A DNA stretch of 15,590 bases from Spirochaetaceae bacterium UBA1306 (GCA_002307245.1 DBTW01000024.1:17163-32752); one strand, 5' to 3'; counted from the stretch's first letter, positions 7,446-15,512 are shown. Translations and numbers: made by a program. Notes: generated by a model from the letters alone, not told the origin.

Positions 7446-9251
7446 TTACTCCGCGAGGGGAATCAGCATGTACCGCGATAGCTCGTCGCGATCCAGCAAT
7501 GGAGCCATGTCCTCGAGGGGCCGCGAGACCATAGACCCATCGGGCCTCTTCCGGGAAACGATCTTCGGCTCGCAGGCCTTTGCGGGATCTATCATCACCT
7601 CCAGGAAGGCAGCGCCAGGATATGCCACGAGGTCGGCGATCGCCTTATCCACATCCTCATTGCGAGCAACGGCGAAGTGGCCCAAGCCATAGAGCTCGGC
7701 AAGCCCGCGGATGGGCGGAAAGGAAACGCCGGATTCGGGGCCCGATCCCACGAAATGCCCCGCGAAGAATGCTTCTTGCGTCATATGGATAGAATGGTAG
7801 CCGCCATTGTTGAACACTATGATCTTCGTCCGGAGACGGTTATGGGCAATCGTCTGCAACTCGTGCAGGTTCAATTGCAGACCTCCTTCGCCGACTAGGG
7901 TAAAGACCTCTCGCTCGGGGGCCGCGAAACAGGCGCCGACCGCGGAGGGCAGCCCGAAGCCCATACCGGCGAGGCCTTTGAAGGTAAAGACTCTTTGGCC
8001 TCGCTTGCACCGGAATACTCCGCCGGTCATCGTGTGGCCCTGGCCGCTCGACCCGAAGGGGAACACGGCGTCGCTCGGCATCGCCTCCGAGAGCCTGTCG
8101 AGAAAGTACTTGGGATCTACATAAGGCTGGCCGGAGACCTCCGCAACGGTCGGCATAGGGGGGAAAGCCGCCTTGACCATCTCGCAATGGCGTATCCAAT
8201 TCATCTTGGAGCCGATCGGAGCCCTACCATCGAGAGCGCGCAGCATGCCCCTGGTAAAGTCGCCGGCGTCCATTACGACTCCCTCATCGATATTAAGGCC
8301 GGGCTTATGCATTTCCGACTCGTCGACATCGACCATCACCAAGCGTGCCCCGCGGCAGAAGGCTTCTACGTTATATCCAGTGTGCTGGATGCCCAAGCGC
8401 GCCCCGATCACTAGGACGTAATCCGCGTTCTGCAAAATCATATTTGCATAGCGGGGACCGAATACGTTTGCTCGTCCGAAGAATAGCGGATGATCGTCCC
8501 CAACGAGATCCATGCCGTTCCAAGATGTCTGGAATGGCATCCCGAGAGCATCCACTAGTCGAGGGGCGAGATCGGGAGCCCCTGAAAGCCTCAGCCCATG
8601 GCCAAGTATCAGGAGCGGACGCTCGGCTGACCGGAGTTCGGCGAGGATCCTATCGATAGGTCCTTCATCGTATGCCGGATTTACCCTCTCGTCACCGCAT
8701 CCGGGCAGCGTATCGGGATCGATCATCTCGGCTTGGACATCTACCGGTATGTCGAACCATACGGGCCCCGGCCTGCCCTCGGTCATCGCACGCAATCCTT
8801 TCTCCAAATGCATGCGAACGGAGGAGGCATCTTCTATCTTAGCTGAATACTTCGTGATACTCCTCACGACGTCGACGATCTCGGCCTCTTGTATGCCCCT
8901 CTGCCTCGTCGGGTGACCCTGGCGCGAATTGGCTCTCGAGACCTGTCCCGAGACCACAACAAGAGGTACGGATTCCATCCAAGCTCCAGCGCAAGGCGTC
9001 ACCGCGTTGAGCGCCCCGGGGCCTGCGGTGACTAAAACCACGCCGGGGATGCCCAGGACCCGGCCATAGGCGCTAGCGGCGATGCCGGCGGCCTGCTCGT
9101 GATGCATGGGCACAGTCGTAAAGGCACGATGGGAGCCGAAGCTCTCGATGAGGTGCATAGCCATTCCCCCCGAGAGCATGAATACGTGGCGCGCGCCGGT
9201 CACCTGCGCGATCGTATCGGCGACGTAGTCAGAGAGCTTGATCAGTGCCAT
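7446..9251 (-). CDS. ThDP-dependent acetolactate-synthase-like enzyme, candidate for C4 branching of a CDP-sugar
   Basis: This is a full-length thiamine-diphosphate enzyme of 601 residues with the three domains of the acetohydroxyacid synthase/pyruvate oxidase family. The catalytic glutamate is E52 in HHEQAAGIAA. The central domain spans about 195-340. The ThDP-Mg motif runs from GEG (454-456) to NNGGY (481-485), with Glu in place of the usual Asp. The tail contains PDGSMVSRPLEDM, a feature I associate with versions found in polysaccharide clusters rather than IlvB. It directly follows rfbF, rfbG and a dehydrogenase, so a role on a CDP-4-keto sugar is likely. YerE, the known precedent, transfers the acetyl unit of pyruvate to C4 of CDP-3,6-dideoxy-4-ketoglucose. 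No IlvN-like small subunit is nearby, which argues against branched-chain amino acid synthesis. GAAAGG precedes the ATG by 8 bases. Confidence 0.9.
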   Translation of the reverse strand: MALIKLSDYVADTIAQVTGARHVFMLSGGMAMHLIESFGSHRAFTTVPMHHEQAAGIAASAYGRVLGIPGVVLVTAGPGALNAVTPCAGAWMESVPLVVVSGQVSRANSRQGHPTRQRGIQEAEIVDVVRSITKYSAKIEDASSVRMHLEKGLRAMTEGRPGPVWFDIPVDVQAEMIDPDTLPGCGDERVNPAYDEGPIDRILAELRSAERPLLILGHGLRLSGAPDLAPRLVDALGMPFQTSWNGMDLVGDDHPLFFGRANVFGPRYANMILQNADYVLVIGARLGIQHTGYNVEAFCRGARLVMVDVDESEMHKPGLNIDEGVVMDAGDFTRGMLRALDGRAPIGSKMNWIRHCEMVKAAFPPMPTVAEVSGQPYVDPKYFLDRLSEAMPSDAVFPFGSSGQGHTMTGGVFRCKRGQRVFTFKGLAGMGFGLPSAVGACFAAPEREVFTLVGEGGLQLNLHELQTIAHNRLRTKIIVFNNGGYHSIHMTQEAFFAGHFVGSGPESGVSFPPIRGLAELYGLGHFAVARNEDVDKAIADLVAYPGAAFLEVMIDPAKACEPKIVSRKRPDGSMVSRPLEDMAPLLDRDELSRYMLIPLAE

Positions 9252-9299
9252 TATTCAGCCTTTCCATTCAGGATAACTGTTCGGGATTCGGGGCGGCGC

Positions 9300-10184
9300 T
9301 CAACGATCATAGGTAAGCCTAGCTCGGTCGATGAAATCGATCGAGCTGCGATAGTACTCGATCAATTTGCGTATGCCCTCGATCTGAGGCGTGAAGCGAA
9401 GCCCCGGGATCTCCGCCAGGAGCCGGGCATTGTCGCCGGAGTACTCGGGGCCCAGGCCCTCCTTCTCTACCTCGATCGGTAAATCGCAGCCTATCTCGCT
9501 CAACACGTCTCGCGCGATCGCGGAAAGCAGTCGCGGTGAGCCTGGGGTTGTGTTATAAGCGCCGCTCGCGCTGCTTGCCTCGATAAAATGCTCGACGATT
9601 GGGATGAGGTCTTCTATCCAGAGATAATCGAAACTGCGGTCTTGCTTCATCGTGAGGGTCATGCCCAGCAGAGCCTTGCAGATCATATTCGAGATGAAGC
9701 GTATCGAATAATCCTCGTATTTCCCGAAGATGCCGAAGATTCTCAGATCAACTCGATCGTCCTTCCCCTCCATCAGCTTCCATACCGAGTACTTGTAGAG
9801 CCCAAGCTCATCCTCCGGGACGCTCTCGTCGACGGACTCCTCGCGCATGTGGGGACGGTATCTCCTGAGGTCGTAGATCGACCCCGAGCCCATCACGATC
9901 ATTCGGCCGAAGCGACCGGAATTCCTCTCGAGGTTATGGAACATCCGTAGGTTGTCGAGCAGGATCCCGGAGCGATCGGCTACCGCTCGATGGGCGGGCT
10001 TGACCGCGGCGTGAACGATCGCATCGAATTCCCGCAAACGGAAATACGAGTCGACGGAAGCCTCGTCGCTCAGGTCCAGCTCGCTGCGCGTCGGCGCGGC
10101 AAGCTCATATTCTTCGCGGAGGACGGACTCGGCAATATTGCGCCCAATGAAGCCGCTTCCGCCGGTCACCAAGACCCTCTTCAC
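9300..10184 (-). CDS. NAD(P)-dependent epimerase/dehydratase (extended SDR), CDP-sugar reductase candidate
   Basis: This is an extended short-chain dehydrogenase of 294 residues. The dinucleotide-binding loop is TGGSGFIG (7-14), the catalytic serine region is GSGSIYD (99-105), and the catalytic pair is Y132/K136 in KYSVWK. The sequence looks like the GDP-fucose synthase and CDP-abequose/paratose synthase branch of the family. The start is GTG at 10184 with GGGAG upstream, overlapping the rfbG stop by 4 bases (GTGA), so it is coupled to CDP-glucose dehydration. Two roles fit: a YerF-like reductase of the side-chain ketone made by the ThDP enzyme that follows, or a C4 reductase giving a simple CDP-6-deoxyhexose. 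The context favours the first; the sequence alone does not decide. Confidence 0.88.
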   Translation of the reverse strand: MKRVLVTGGSGFIGRNIAESVLREEYELAAPTRSELDLSDEASVDSYFRLREFDAIVHAAVKPAHRAVADRSGILLDNLRMFHNLERNSGRFGRMIVMGSGSIYDLRRYRPHMREESVDESVPEDELGLYKYSVWKLMEGKDDRVDLRIFGIFGKYEDYSIRFISNMICKALLGMTLTMKQDRSFDYLWIEDLIPIVEHFIEASSASGAYNTTPGSPRLLSAIARDVLSEIGCDLPIEVEKEGLGPEYSGDNARLLAEIPGLRFTPQIEGIRKLIEYYRSSIDFIDRARLTYDR

Positions 10185-11269
10185 TCCTCCGCTCCCGCGC
10201 TCTTCTCGAAGTCATCGATCTGGGATAGGCACTTGCTGTAGGCGTCGCCTCCGGAACTAAAATCCATATCCCACTCGACGATTTTCATGAGCGTCTTCTC
10301 GAGGTCCCAGGTTGGGCGCCAACCCAGCCTGGAGATCGCCTTCGAGCAATCCAGCTTTAAGTAGTTCGCCTCGTGGGGATGCGGGCCCGGGTCCACTTCG
10401 TAGCCCACGGATCCCGGCCGGGAGGCGCAAAGCCTCTCGACGATCCATCGTACGCTTTTGGCGTCGCTTTCATAGGGGCCGAAATTCCAAGCCTCGGCAA
10501 AATCGGCGCCGCGCTCGAAGAGGGCTTGTGCCAGGGCCAAGTACCCGGATAGGGGCTCAAGGACGTGCTGCCAAGGTCGTATGGAATCCGGATTCCGTAT
10601 ACGGACCTTTTTCCCCTCAGTTATTGATCGAAGGATATCCGGCACCAGCCGGTCGGCCGCCCAGTCCCCGCCGCCTATGACGTTACCGGCCCTGGCGGTA
10701 GCGATCGAAGCCATACGGGCCCCGCCTGGCTCGTCCGGATTGAAGAAGGACGACCGGTACGCGGCCGTCACAATTTCGGCGCAGGCCTTAGAGCTCGAAT
10801 AGGGATCGTAGCCGCCAAGGGCCTCGTTTTCCCGATAGCCCCAGGGCCACTCCCTGTTCTCATAGCACTTATCGGTAGTGACGACGACGATCGCGCGCAA
10901 GCCCGGGCTAGAACGAGCCGCCTCCAGCAGGTTGGCCGTACCGATAATGTTCGTCTCATAGGTCAGGAGCGGCTCCGCGTAGCTCAATCGCACGAGAGGC
11001 TGGGCGGCCAGGTGCATAATGACGTCCGGCCGAGCCTCGGCTAAGGCTTTCCCCAACGACGCGCGATCGCGTATGTCTCCGATCGTCGCCCTGGTCCTTC
11101 CGGCCAGCGAGGCCGCGGAAAAGAGGCTAGGTTCCGTCGGCGGCTCGAGAGCGTAGCCAAAGACTTCAGCCCCGAGCTCCGCGAGCCAGATGGACAGCCA
11201 AGCGCCCTTGAAGCCCGTGTTGCCGGTGACAAAGACGCGCTTGCCGCGCCAGAAGGACGTGTCGATCAT
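10181..11269 (-). CDS. rfbG: CDP-glucose 4,6-dehydratase
   Basis: RfbG converts CDP-D-glucose to CDP-4-keto-6-deoxy-D-glucose, using a tightly bound NAD. The 362-residue protein shows TGNTGFKGAWL (15-25) as the NAD-binding loop, HLAAQPLVR (86-94), TTDKCYEN (131-138) and Y157/K161 in DPYSSSKACAE. These are close to the canonical enterobacterial enzyme in sequence and length. I chose ATG 11269: it overlaps the rfbF stop as ATGA and gives the usual MI-xx-FW-xGKRVFVTG opening. The in-frame ATG at 11287 would add six residues and overlap rfbF by 22 bases. With rfbF immediately upstream, the CDP-glucose route is clear. The next enzyme of the 3,6-dideoxyhexose route (RfbH/DdhC) is not adjacent, which is unusual. 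Confidence 0.96.
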   Translation of the reverse strand: MIDTSFWRGKRVFVTGNTGFKGAWLSIWLAELGAEVFGYALEPPTEPSLFSAASLAGRTRATIGDIRDRASLGKALAEARPDVIMHLAAQPLVRLSYAEPLLTYETNIIGTANLLEAARSSPGLRAIVVVTTDKCYENREWPWGYRENEALGGYDPYSSSKACAEIVTAAYRSSFFNPDEPGGARMASIATARAGNVIGGGDWAADRLVPDILRSITEGKKVRIRNPDSIRPWQHVLEPLSGYLALAQALFERGADFAEAWNFGPYESDAKSVRWIVERLCASRPGSVGYEVDPGPHPHEANYLKLDCSKAISRLGWRPTWDLEKTLMKIVEWDMDFSSGGDAYSKCLSQIDDFEKSAGAEE

Positions 11270-12045
11270 TCCGCCCACACTTTCCATGGCGCGTCGCCGC
11301 TAGCCCACAGCTTCTCCAACTCGTTCTTGTCACGCAGAGTATCCATTGGCTTCCAAAAGGCTTCGTGCCGGAACGCGCCTAGCTGCCCGTCGCGAGCCAG
11401 GGCCTCCAAGGGGTCTCGTTCGAGTACCGTACTATCGCCATCCCGAAGATAGTCGAAGATCTGCGGCTGGCACACGAAGTAGCCTGCATTGATCCACGCG
11501 CCGTCGCCTTTTGGCTTCTCCGAGAACGAGGTAATCCTGTCTCCATCGGCCATCTCGATAGCCCCGAAGCGTCCGGAAGGCTGCACGGCCGTCAGCGTGA
11601 CGTATCGCCCGGACCCCTGGTGGAAATCGAGAAGCCTCGGGATATCGACACGCCCGACACCGTCCCCATAGGTCAACATGAAGGGCTCGTCACCTATGTA
11701 CTTCTGGACTCGCCTTATCCTTCCTCCCGTCATGGTATTGAGCCCCGTGTCCACGAGGGTAACTCGCCACGGCTCGGCCGCGGAATTATGGTACTCGGTC
11801 GAGTTGCATCCCAAGTCGATCGTCATATCCGCTTGATGCATATAATAGTGGTGAAAGTAATCTTTTATCACATAAGCTTTGTACCCGCAGCAGACGATGA
11901 AGTCATTAAAGCCGTAGCGCGAATAGGTCTTCATGATATGCCAGAGTATCGGCTTCCCGCCGATCTCGATCATGGGCTTGGGCTTGAAATCCGATTCCTC
12001 CGAGATCCTTGTCCCGAACCCGCCAGCCAGGATAACTACCTTCAC
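11266..12045 (-). CDS. rfbF: Glucose-1-phosphate cytidylyltransferase
   Basis: RfbF makes CDP-glucose from CTP and glucose-1-phosphate, the first committed step of CDP-6-deoxysugar synthesis. The 259-residue protein has the family's usual length. Its landmarks are LAGGFGTRISEES (6-18) as the nucleotide loop, KPKPMIEIGGKPILWHIM, CCGYK, LVDTG...MTGGR, YGDGV as the metal site, SFSEKPKGDG and WKPMDTLRDK. These follow Salmonella-type RfbF along the whole chain. The start is GTG at 12045, with AAGGAG seven bases upstream, overlapping the upstream stop by 4 bases (GTGA). It heads the CDP-sugar block rfbF-rfbG-SDR-ThDP enzyme. A 17-base inverted repeat and a run of eight A lie just before its ribosome binding site, inside the end of the upstream gene. 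Confidence 0.96.
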   Translation of the reverse strand: MKVVILAGGFGTRISEESDFKPKPMIEIGGKPILWHIMKTYSRYGFNDFIVCCGYKAYVIKDYFHHYYMHQADMTIDLGCNSTEYHNSAAEPWRVTLVDTGLNTMTGGRIRRVQKYIGDEPFMLTYGDGVGRVDIPRLLDFHQGSGRYVTLTAVQPSGRFGAIEMADGDRITSFSEKPKGDGAWINAGYFVCQPQIFDYLRDGDSTVLERDPLEALARDGQLGAFRHEAFWKPMDTLRDKNELEKLWASGDAPWKVWAE

Positions 12046-13301
12046 GGACTTGCTCCTTCTTTTTTTTGCGCAATGCGCAAATCGCCTTCGCCATCCTTAT
12101 CGATAATGCCGAGCGTGATCATCGCCACCAGGAAGATGGGGTTCAACATGGAGGAAATACTGACATCTTTGTTGAGAATCAGGTAATCCTTGGGGATCAG
12201 GATGAACGCATAGAGCGCACATAGCACCCGAGAGAAGCGCGAACGATCGCCGGCCTGCAGGAAGATCCATAGGGGAATGAGGAGGTGGATGAGCTTGTAA
12301 TCGTAGGATACCGTCGGGAAGGCGATCATAATGCAAGTGAGAACCAGCCAGAGCCCATGGATGCCGATTCTACGGCGCAGGACGAGGATCGAGATGCCTA
12401 GGAAAGCGAGGATGCAGAGGACGGAATACGGGAGCACGGCTGCCGTTTCGAAAGCCGTCATGGCCGTGCCCGGGGAGACGGAACGCAGGAAAACGCCGAA
12501 GACGAGGGCAAGTATCTTCAGCAAACCGAAGATCGTGCTGTTATGTTGAACGCCGTTCGCCCCCATCGAACTCCTGTTGAAACTCGACAACACTGTCAGG
12601 AAGTCTCGCAGGTTCTCCGATATGCTTCCCCGAAACAAGGCCAGCGAGGCGAAAGTTAAGGCAAAGCACATAAGTGCAATATAAAATATGTGCTTATGCT
12701 TCCGTTCCTTGATATATAGCACCAGGAAGACGCCGGGGTAGAGTTTCATCGAGATGGCTACGGCTAGGAAAATATCCGCCACAAGGTAATTCTTCTTGCC
12801 GTGGAAGAAGTAAGCGAAGAGAATAAGATCGATGAACAGGTAAAGCTCGATATTTGCCCTATCGAGAGCGTATAGCATTGGATAGTTGAAGAAGGTGAGG
12901 AAGATAAGGCCCTCAAGGGCGAGGCCCTCGATTCTCCGTAAGGCATGGAGCCGCGATAGCACTACCGCATAGACCGCGAGGAAGCAGAAAAGAAAGGCGA
13001 TTGCCGCCATTCCAGGGCTGCTGATCAGAGTGAAGGGATAGAACATCAAGTTACAGAGCGGAAAATAGTTGCTATCAAACCAATAGCCGCTCCCATAGGG
13101 ACTTAGGTTCTTTACGATATGGTACATGTTCTTGAAATCGTTCAGGGCGTCCTCGGGCCTGAAGAGGAAGGTCGAGAATGGATAGCCTAAATGCAGGTAC
13201 TCGGCGAGTACGTAGTGGAACAATATGCTCGCGACCATTCCGGAGGCCACGATGCCCGCGATCAATCGGACTCGCCGCGATTGCCCGATTTCATTATCCA
13301 T
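12042..13301 (-). CDS. Polytopic membrane glycosyltransferase, GT87/DUF2029-like
   Basis: This 419-residue integral membrane protein has roughly ten hydrophobic segments. The first is at about 12-34, followed by a long loop containing DALNDFKNMYH (51-61), an acidic site typical of GT-C enzymes. DRANIELYLF (147-156) and AVAISMKLYPGVFL (181-194) match the GT87 (DUF2029) pattern, and SYDYKLIHLLIPL (332-344) is the usual late motif. GT87 proteins use polyprenyl-phosphate-linked sugars and act on the outer side of the membrane. The gene directly follows gtrA- and gtrB-like genes, with a 3-base gap, in the position of the serotype-specific gtr gene, so it probably takes the sugar they deliver (inference). 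GC content is visibly lower than in the genes to its left. Confidence 0.82.
   Translation of the reverse strand: MDNEIGQSRRVRLIAGIVASGMVASILFHYVLAEYLHLGYPFSTFLFRPEDALNDFKNMYHIVKNLSPYGSGYWFDSNYFPLCNLMFYPFTLISSPGMAAIAFLFCFLAVYAVVLSRLHALRRIEGLALEGLIFLTFFNYPMLYALDRANIELYLFIDLILFAYFFHGKKNYLVADIFLAVAISMKLYPGVFLVLYIKERKHKHIFYIALMCFALTFASLALFRGSISENLRDFLTVLSSFNRSSMGANGVQHNSTIFGLLKILALVFGVFLRSVSPGTAMTAFETAAVLPYSVLCILAFLGISILVLRRRIGIHGLWLVLTCIMIAFPTVSYDYKLIHLLIPLWIFLQAGDRSRFSRVLCALYAFILIPKDYLILNKDVSISSMLNPIFLVAMITLGIIDKDGEGDLRIAQKKEGASP
12065..12081. repeat. Short perfect inverted repeat before the rfbF ribosome binding site
   Basis: The plus strand reads TTTGCGCAATGCGCAAA: 8-base arms TTTGCGCA and TGCGCAAA around one central base. 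In the minus-strand transcript it can fold as a 7-bp stem with a 3-base loop, followed by a run of eight A (12060-12067, overlapping one arm) and then the AAGGAG of rfbF. The sequence codes for the last residues of the upstream gene. It is not a terminator, because no U run follows; an effect on rfbF translation is possible. Confidence 0.4.
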
Positions 13302-13304
13302 CGG

Positions 13305-14267
13305 TTAGCTCACTCCGCTCTCGTCCCTATCTAAGGGCGCGATCCAGGCTTTTTGGACAATATGCCCGGGGCGGTCCTTCACCTCTTCGAAGATCCTCCC
13401 GATGTAAACGCCGATCACGCCGAGGAAGAGGAGTTGGATCCCGCCGAGGAAGAGTATCACGGACATCGTCGAGGCCCATCCGGTCACCGCGGTATTATGC
13501 ACGAGGGCGCTGAGTACGATAAAGGCCAGGTAGAGAAACCCCACGAGAGAGACGACGATACCCGCCTTGACCGCGAACTGCAGCGGGATCGTCGTCGCGG
13601 AAGTGATACCGTCCACGGCCAGGCGGGTCATCCCGGAGTAGTTGTAATGGGACGAGCCGGCGACCCGACGAGGCCGGATATAATCTACGGTAGCGGTCCG
13701 GAATCCCAAGTACGGGATGAGGACCCTGAATACGCGAGTCTTCTCAGGCATGGAATTTAGCAGGTCGATAACCCTGCGGGAAATCAGGCGGTAATTGCCC
13801 ACGTTTTCCGGTATCGGAACCTTGCCCGAAAGCGAGTTGATCGTCTTGTAGAATTCCCTGGCAGTCCAGCGCTTCAGAAAGGAATCCTCGCGGCGGGAAG
13901 ACCGGTGGGCGTTCACCACGTCGAAGCCCTCCTCCCATTTCGCGAGCAATTCCAGAATCAGCTCGGGAGGATCCTGGAGATCGGCGTCCATGACGATCGC
14001 GGCGTCGCCGAGGGCGGCCTCCAATCCGGCAGCCAGTGCCTCTTCGTGACCGAAGTTGCGGGAAAGGCTCAGCACCGCGACGCGTGGGTCCTTTCCCCGC
14101 CAGGATAGGGCCATCTCCAGGCTGCGATCGCTCGAGCCGTCATCGACGAGGATAATACGGAAGGCATAGGCTGGCTGGCCATCCGCGACCGCCAGAACAC
14201 GGTCGAAGAACTCGTCCAGGACTGCTTCCTCGTTATAGGCGGGGACTACGATGGACACGATCTTCAT
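13305..14267 (-). CDS. GtrB/DPM1-like polyprenyl-phosphate glycosyltransferase
   Basis: This 320-residue membrane-anchored GT2 enzyme should transfer a sugar from a nucleotide donor to undecaprenyl phosphate at the cytoplasmic face. The catalytic domain shows VSIVVPAYNEE (4-14), VDDGSSD (41-47), SRNFGHE (69-75), the metal motif DADLQDPPE (94-102), GNYRL (157-161) where GDFRL is usual, and RRVAGSSHY (200-208). Two C-terminal membrane helices at about 232-254 and 264-292 complete the GtrB/YfdH/DPM1 plan. The start ATG at 14267 overlaps the gtrA-like stop by 4 bases. The partner GtrA is a putative flippase for the lipid-linked sugar, and the following GT87 gene would be the acceptor-specific transferase. 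Paralogues such as ArnC use other sugars, so glucose cannot be assumed. Confidence 0.92.
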   Translation of the reverse strand: MKIVSIVVPAYNEEAVLDEFFDRVLAVADGQPAYAFRIILVDDGSSDRSLEMALSWRGKDPRVAVLSLSRNFGHEEALAAGLEAALGDAAIVMDADLQDPPELILELLAKWEEGFDVVNAHRSSRREDSFLKRWTAREFYKTINSLSGKVPIPENVGNYRLISRRVIDLLNSMPEKTRVFRVLIPYLGFRTATVDYIRPRRVAGSSHYNYSGMTRLAVDGITSATTIPLQFAVKAGIVVSLVGFLYLAFIVLSALVHNTAVTGWASTMSVILFLGGIQLLFLGVIGVYIGRIFEEVKDRPGHIVQKAWIAPLDRDESGVS

Positions 14268-14671
14268 GGGTGTTCATTCCTCTCGAGGGATTTCCCGCCG
14301 GCCGTGGTGGAGAATACGAAGCTCCGTTGCAGCAAATAGGTCAGCATGGCCAAGGGAAAGGCCAGGGCTGCCTGGATCACGTAGACATTGTCCAGGACAG
14401 TCTTGATCAAGGCAGTGCTCCCAATATTGACCAGGTAGACTAAGCCGTATGCGAGGATAAAACGGAAGATCAATGCGTTACGCTTATTCAGGAAGACGAT
14501 CCGTCCGGTTGTAAAGAAATTTACAGCCACGCCCAGGCTCGTCGAAATGAATATCGTGAGCGGATAGGCTAGCCCCGCGAGCGAAACGAGGAGAAAGAGC
14601 GCATAGCCTATGCCGGTATTCAATATCCCGACAGCGATGAACCGGGCGAATCTCCGAAAATCGCGGGCCAT
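14264..14671 (-). CDS. GtrA family membrane protein, putative lipid-linked sugar flippase
   Basis: This small integral membrane protein (135 residues) has four hydrophobic segments at about 8-32, 36-56, 68-90 and 95-115. It has the family hallmarks FIAVGILNTGIGY near the start, NFFTTGRIVF in the middle and LQRSFVF at the end. GtrA proteins are thought to flip polyprenyl-phosphate-sugar across the cytoplasmic membrane. ATG 14671 is the best start because AGGAGAG lies five bases upstream and the gap to the previous stop is 10 bases. The in-frame ATG at 14713 would overlap the upstream gene by 32 bases and add a cysteine-containing stretch not typical of the family. It overlaps the gtrB-like gene by 4 bases. 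Confidence 0.92.
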   Translation of the reverse strand: MARDFRRFARFIAVGILNTGIGYALFLLVSLAGLAYPLTIFISTSLGVAVNFFTTGRIVFLNKRNALIFRFILAYGLVYLVNIGSTALIKTVLDNVYVIQAALAFPLAMLTYLLQRSFVFSTTAGGKSLERNEHP

Positions 14672-14681
14672 CGAATCTCTC

Positions 14682-15512
14682 CTACCGCACGAACAGGGCA
14701 TAGAAAAGCCCACGCGAAACGTTCCGAAACCGGAAGGCCGTCTTGTGCAGCAGCTCTTCGGCCGGGCTCAAGCGCAGGGCGCCCCGTGCCCCATGCTTCT
14801 CTAGGAGAAGGCGATCATCCTCATAGAGGGCCTCGTCGCCGCTCCGCGAGAGCTCGCTGGTCATCGAGGTCCTCGCTACGCGATAGGAGGAGAGGCAAGC
14901 CGAGAGATAGGCGACATCGCCCCTCTGCATGGCCCTCAGCCACAGGTCCCAATCGGGGAGGTATTTGAAGCGCTGATCGAAGCCACCCTCAGCCTCGAAG
15001 AGCTCCTTCTTCATCAGGACGCTCGAGGGCTCTCCAACCAGGTTCTTCGACAGCATGGACTTTCGGGCGTATTCGCGGCCTGGATAGACTCGCGTCCTAT
15101 GGGCATTCTTGCGCCGGCCGATCTCCCTCGATCGGCTATCGATGATGACCACGTTATTCGTGACTATCGAACAGCTCGGGTGCTCGCGCAAGGCCGCCAC
15201 CTGCCGTTCGACGCAGTCGGGAGCGAGTAAGTCGTCGGCGCAGAGGATCTTGATATACTCCCCGCTGGCATGGCTCGCCGCCTCGTTCCAATTCCTGACC
15301 ATCCCGATGTTCTCGGCGTTCCTGAAATACCTGACGCGCCGATCCGACTTGGCGTAGCCATCGGCGATCATTCCGGTCGAGTCGGTCGAATCGTTGTCGC
15401 AGACTATGACCTCGATCGGGGCATAGGTCTGAGCGAGGGCGCTCTCCAAGGTCGCACCGATGAACTCCTCGGCGTTATATGCGGGCACGCAGATGCTGAC
15501 GAGTCCTTCCAT
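14682..15512 (-). CDS. Family 2 glycosyltransferase
   Basis: This 276-residue inverting glycosyltransferase is the first gene visible in the operon. Its GT-A landmarks are VSICVPAYN (5-13), CDNDSTDST (38-46), CADD (91-94) as the metal motif, and LPDWDLWLRA (185-194), the acceptor-side acidic block. The length is short but complete for single-domain O-antigen GT2 enzymes, and no membrane helix is seen. I chose ATG 15512 because AAGGA lies six bases upstream; the in-frame ATG at 15518 directly abuts that AAGGA and so has no spacer. The preceding AT-rich leader may carry the promoter. It probably extends the lipid-linked repeat unit; donor unknown. Confidence 0.92.
   Translation of the reverse strand: MEGLVSICVPAYNAEEFIGATLESALAQTYAPIEVIVCDNDSTDSTGMIADGYAKSDRRVRYFRNAENIGMVRNWNEAASHASGEYIKILCADDLLAPDCVERQVAALREHPSCSIVTNNVVIIDSRSREIGRRKNAHRTRVYPGREYARKSMLSKNLVGEPSSVLMKKELFEAEGGFDQRFKYLPDWDLWLRAMQRGDVAYLSACLSSYRVARTSMTSELSRSGDEALYEDDRLLLEKHGARGALRLSPAEELLHKTAFRFRNVSRGLFYALFVR

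Noticed and set aside
7446..9251. ilvB large subunit of acetolactate synthase
   Set aside because: No small-subunit gene or other branched-chain amino acid gene is nearby; the tail and context point to nucleotide-sugar chemistry.
12060..12081. Rho-independent terminator after the GT87 gene
   Set aside because: A stem exists, but in the transcript it is followed by A residues, not U, and rfbF starts at once.
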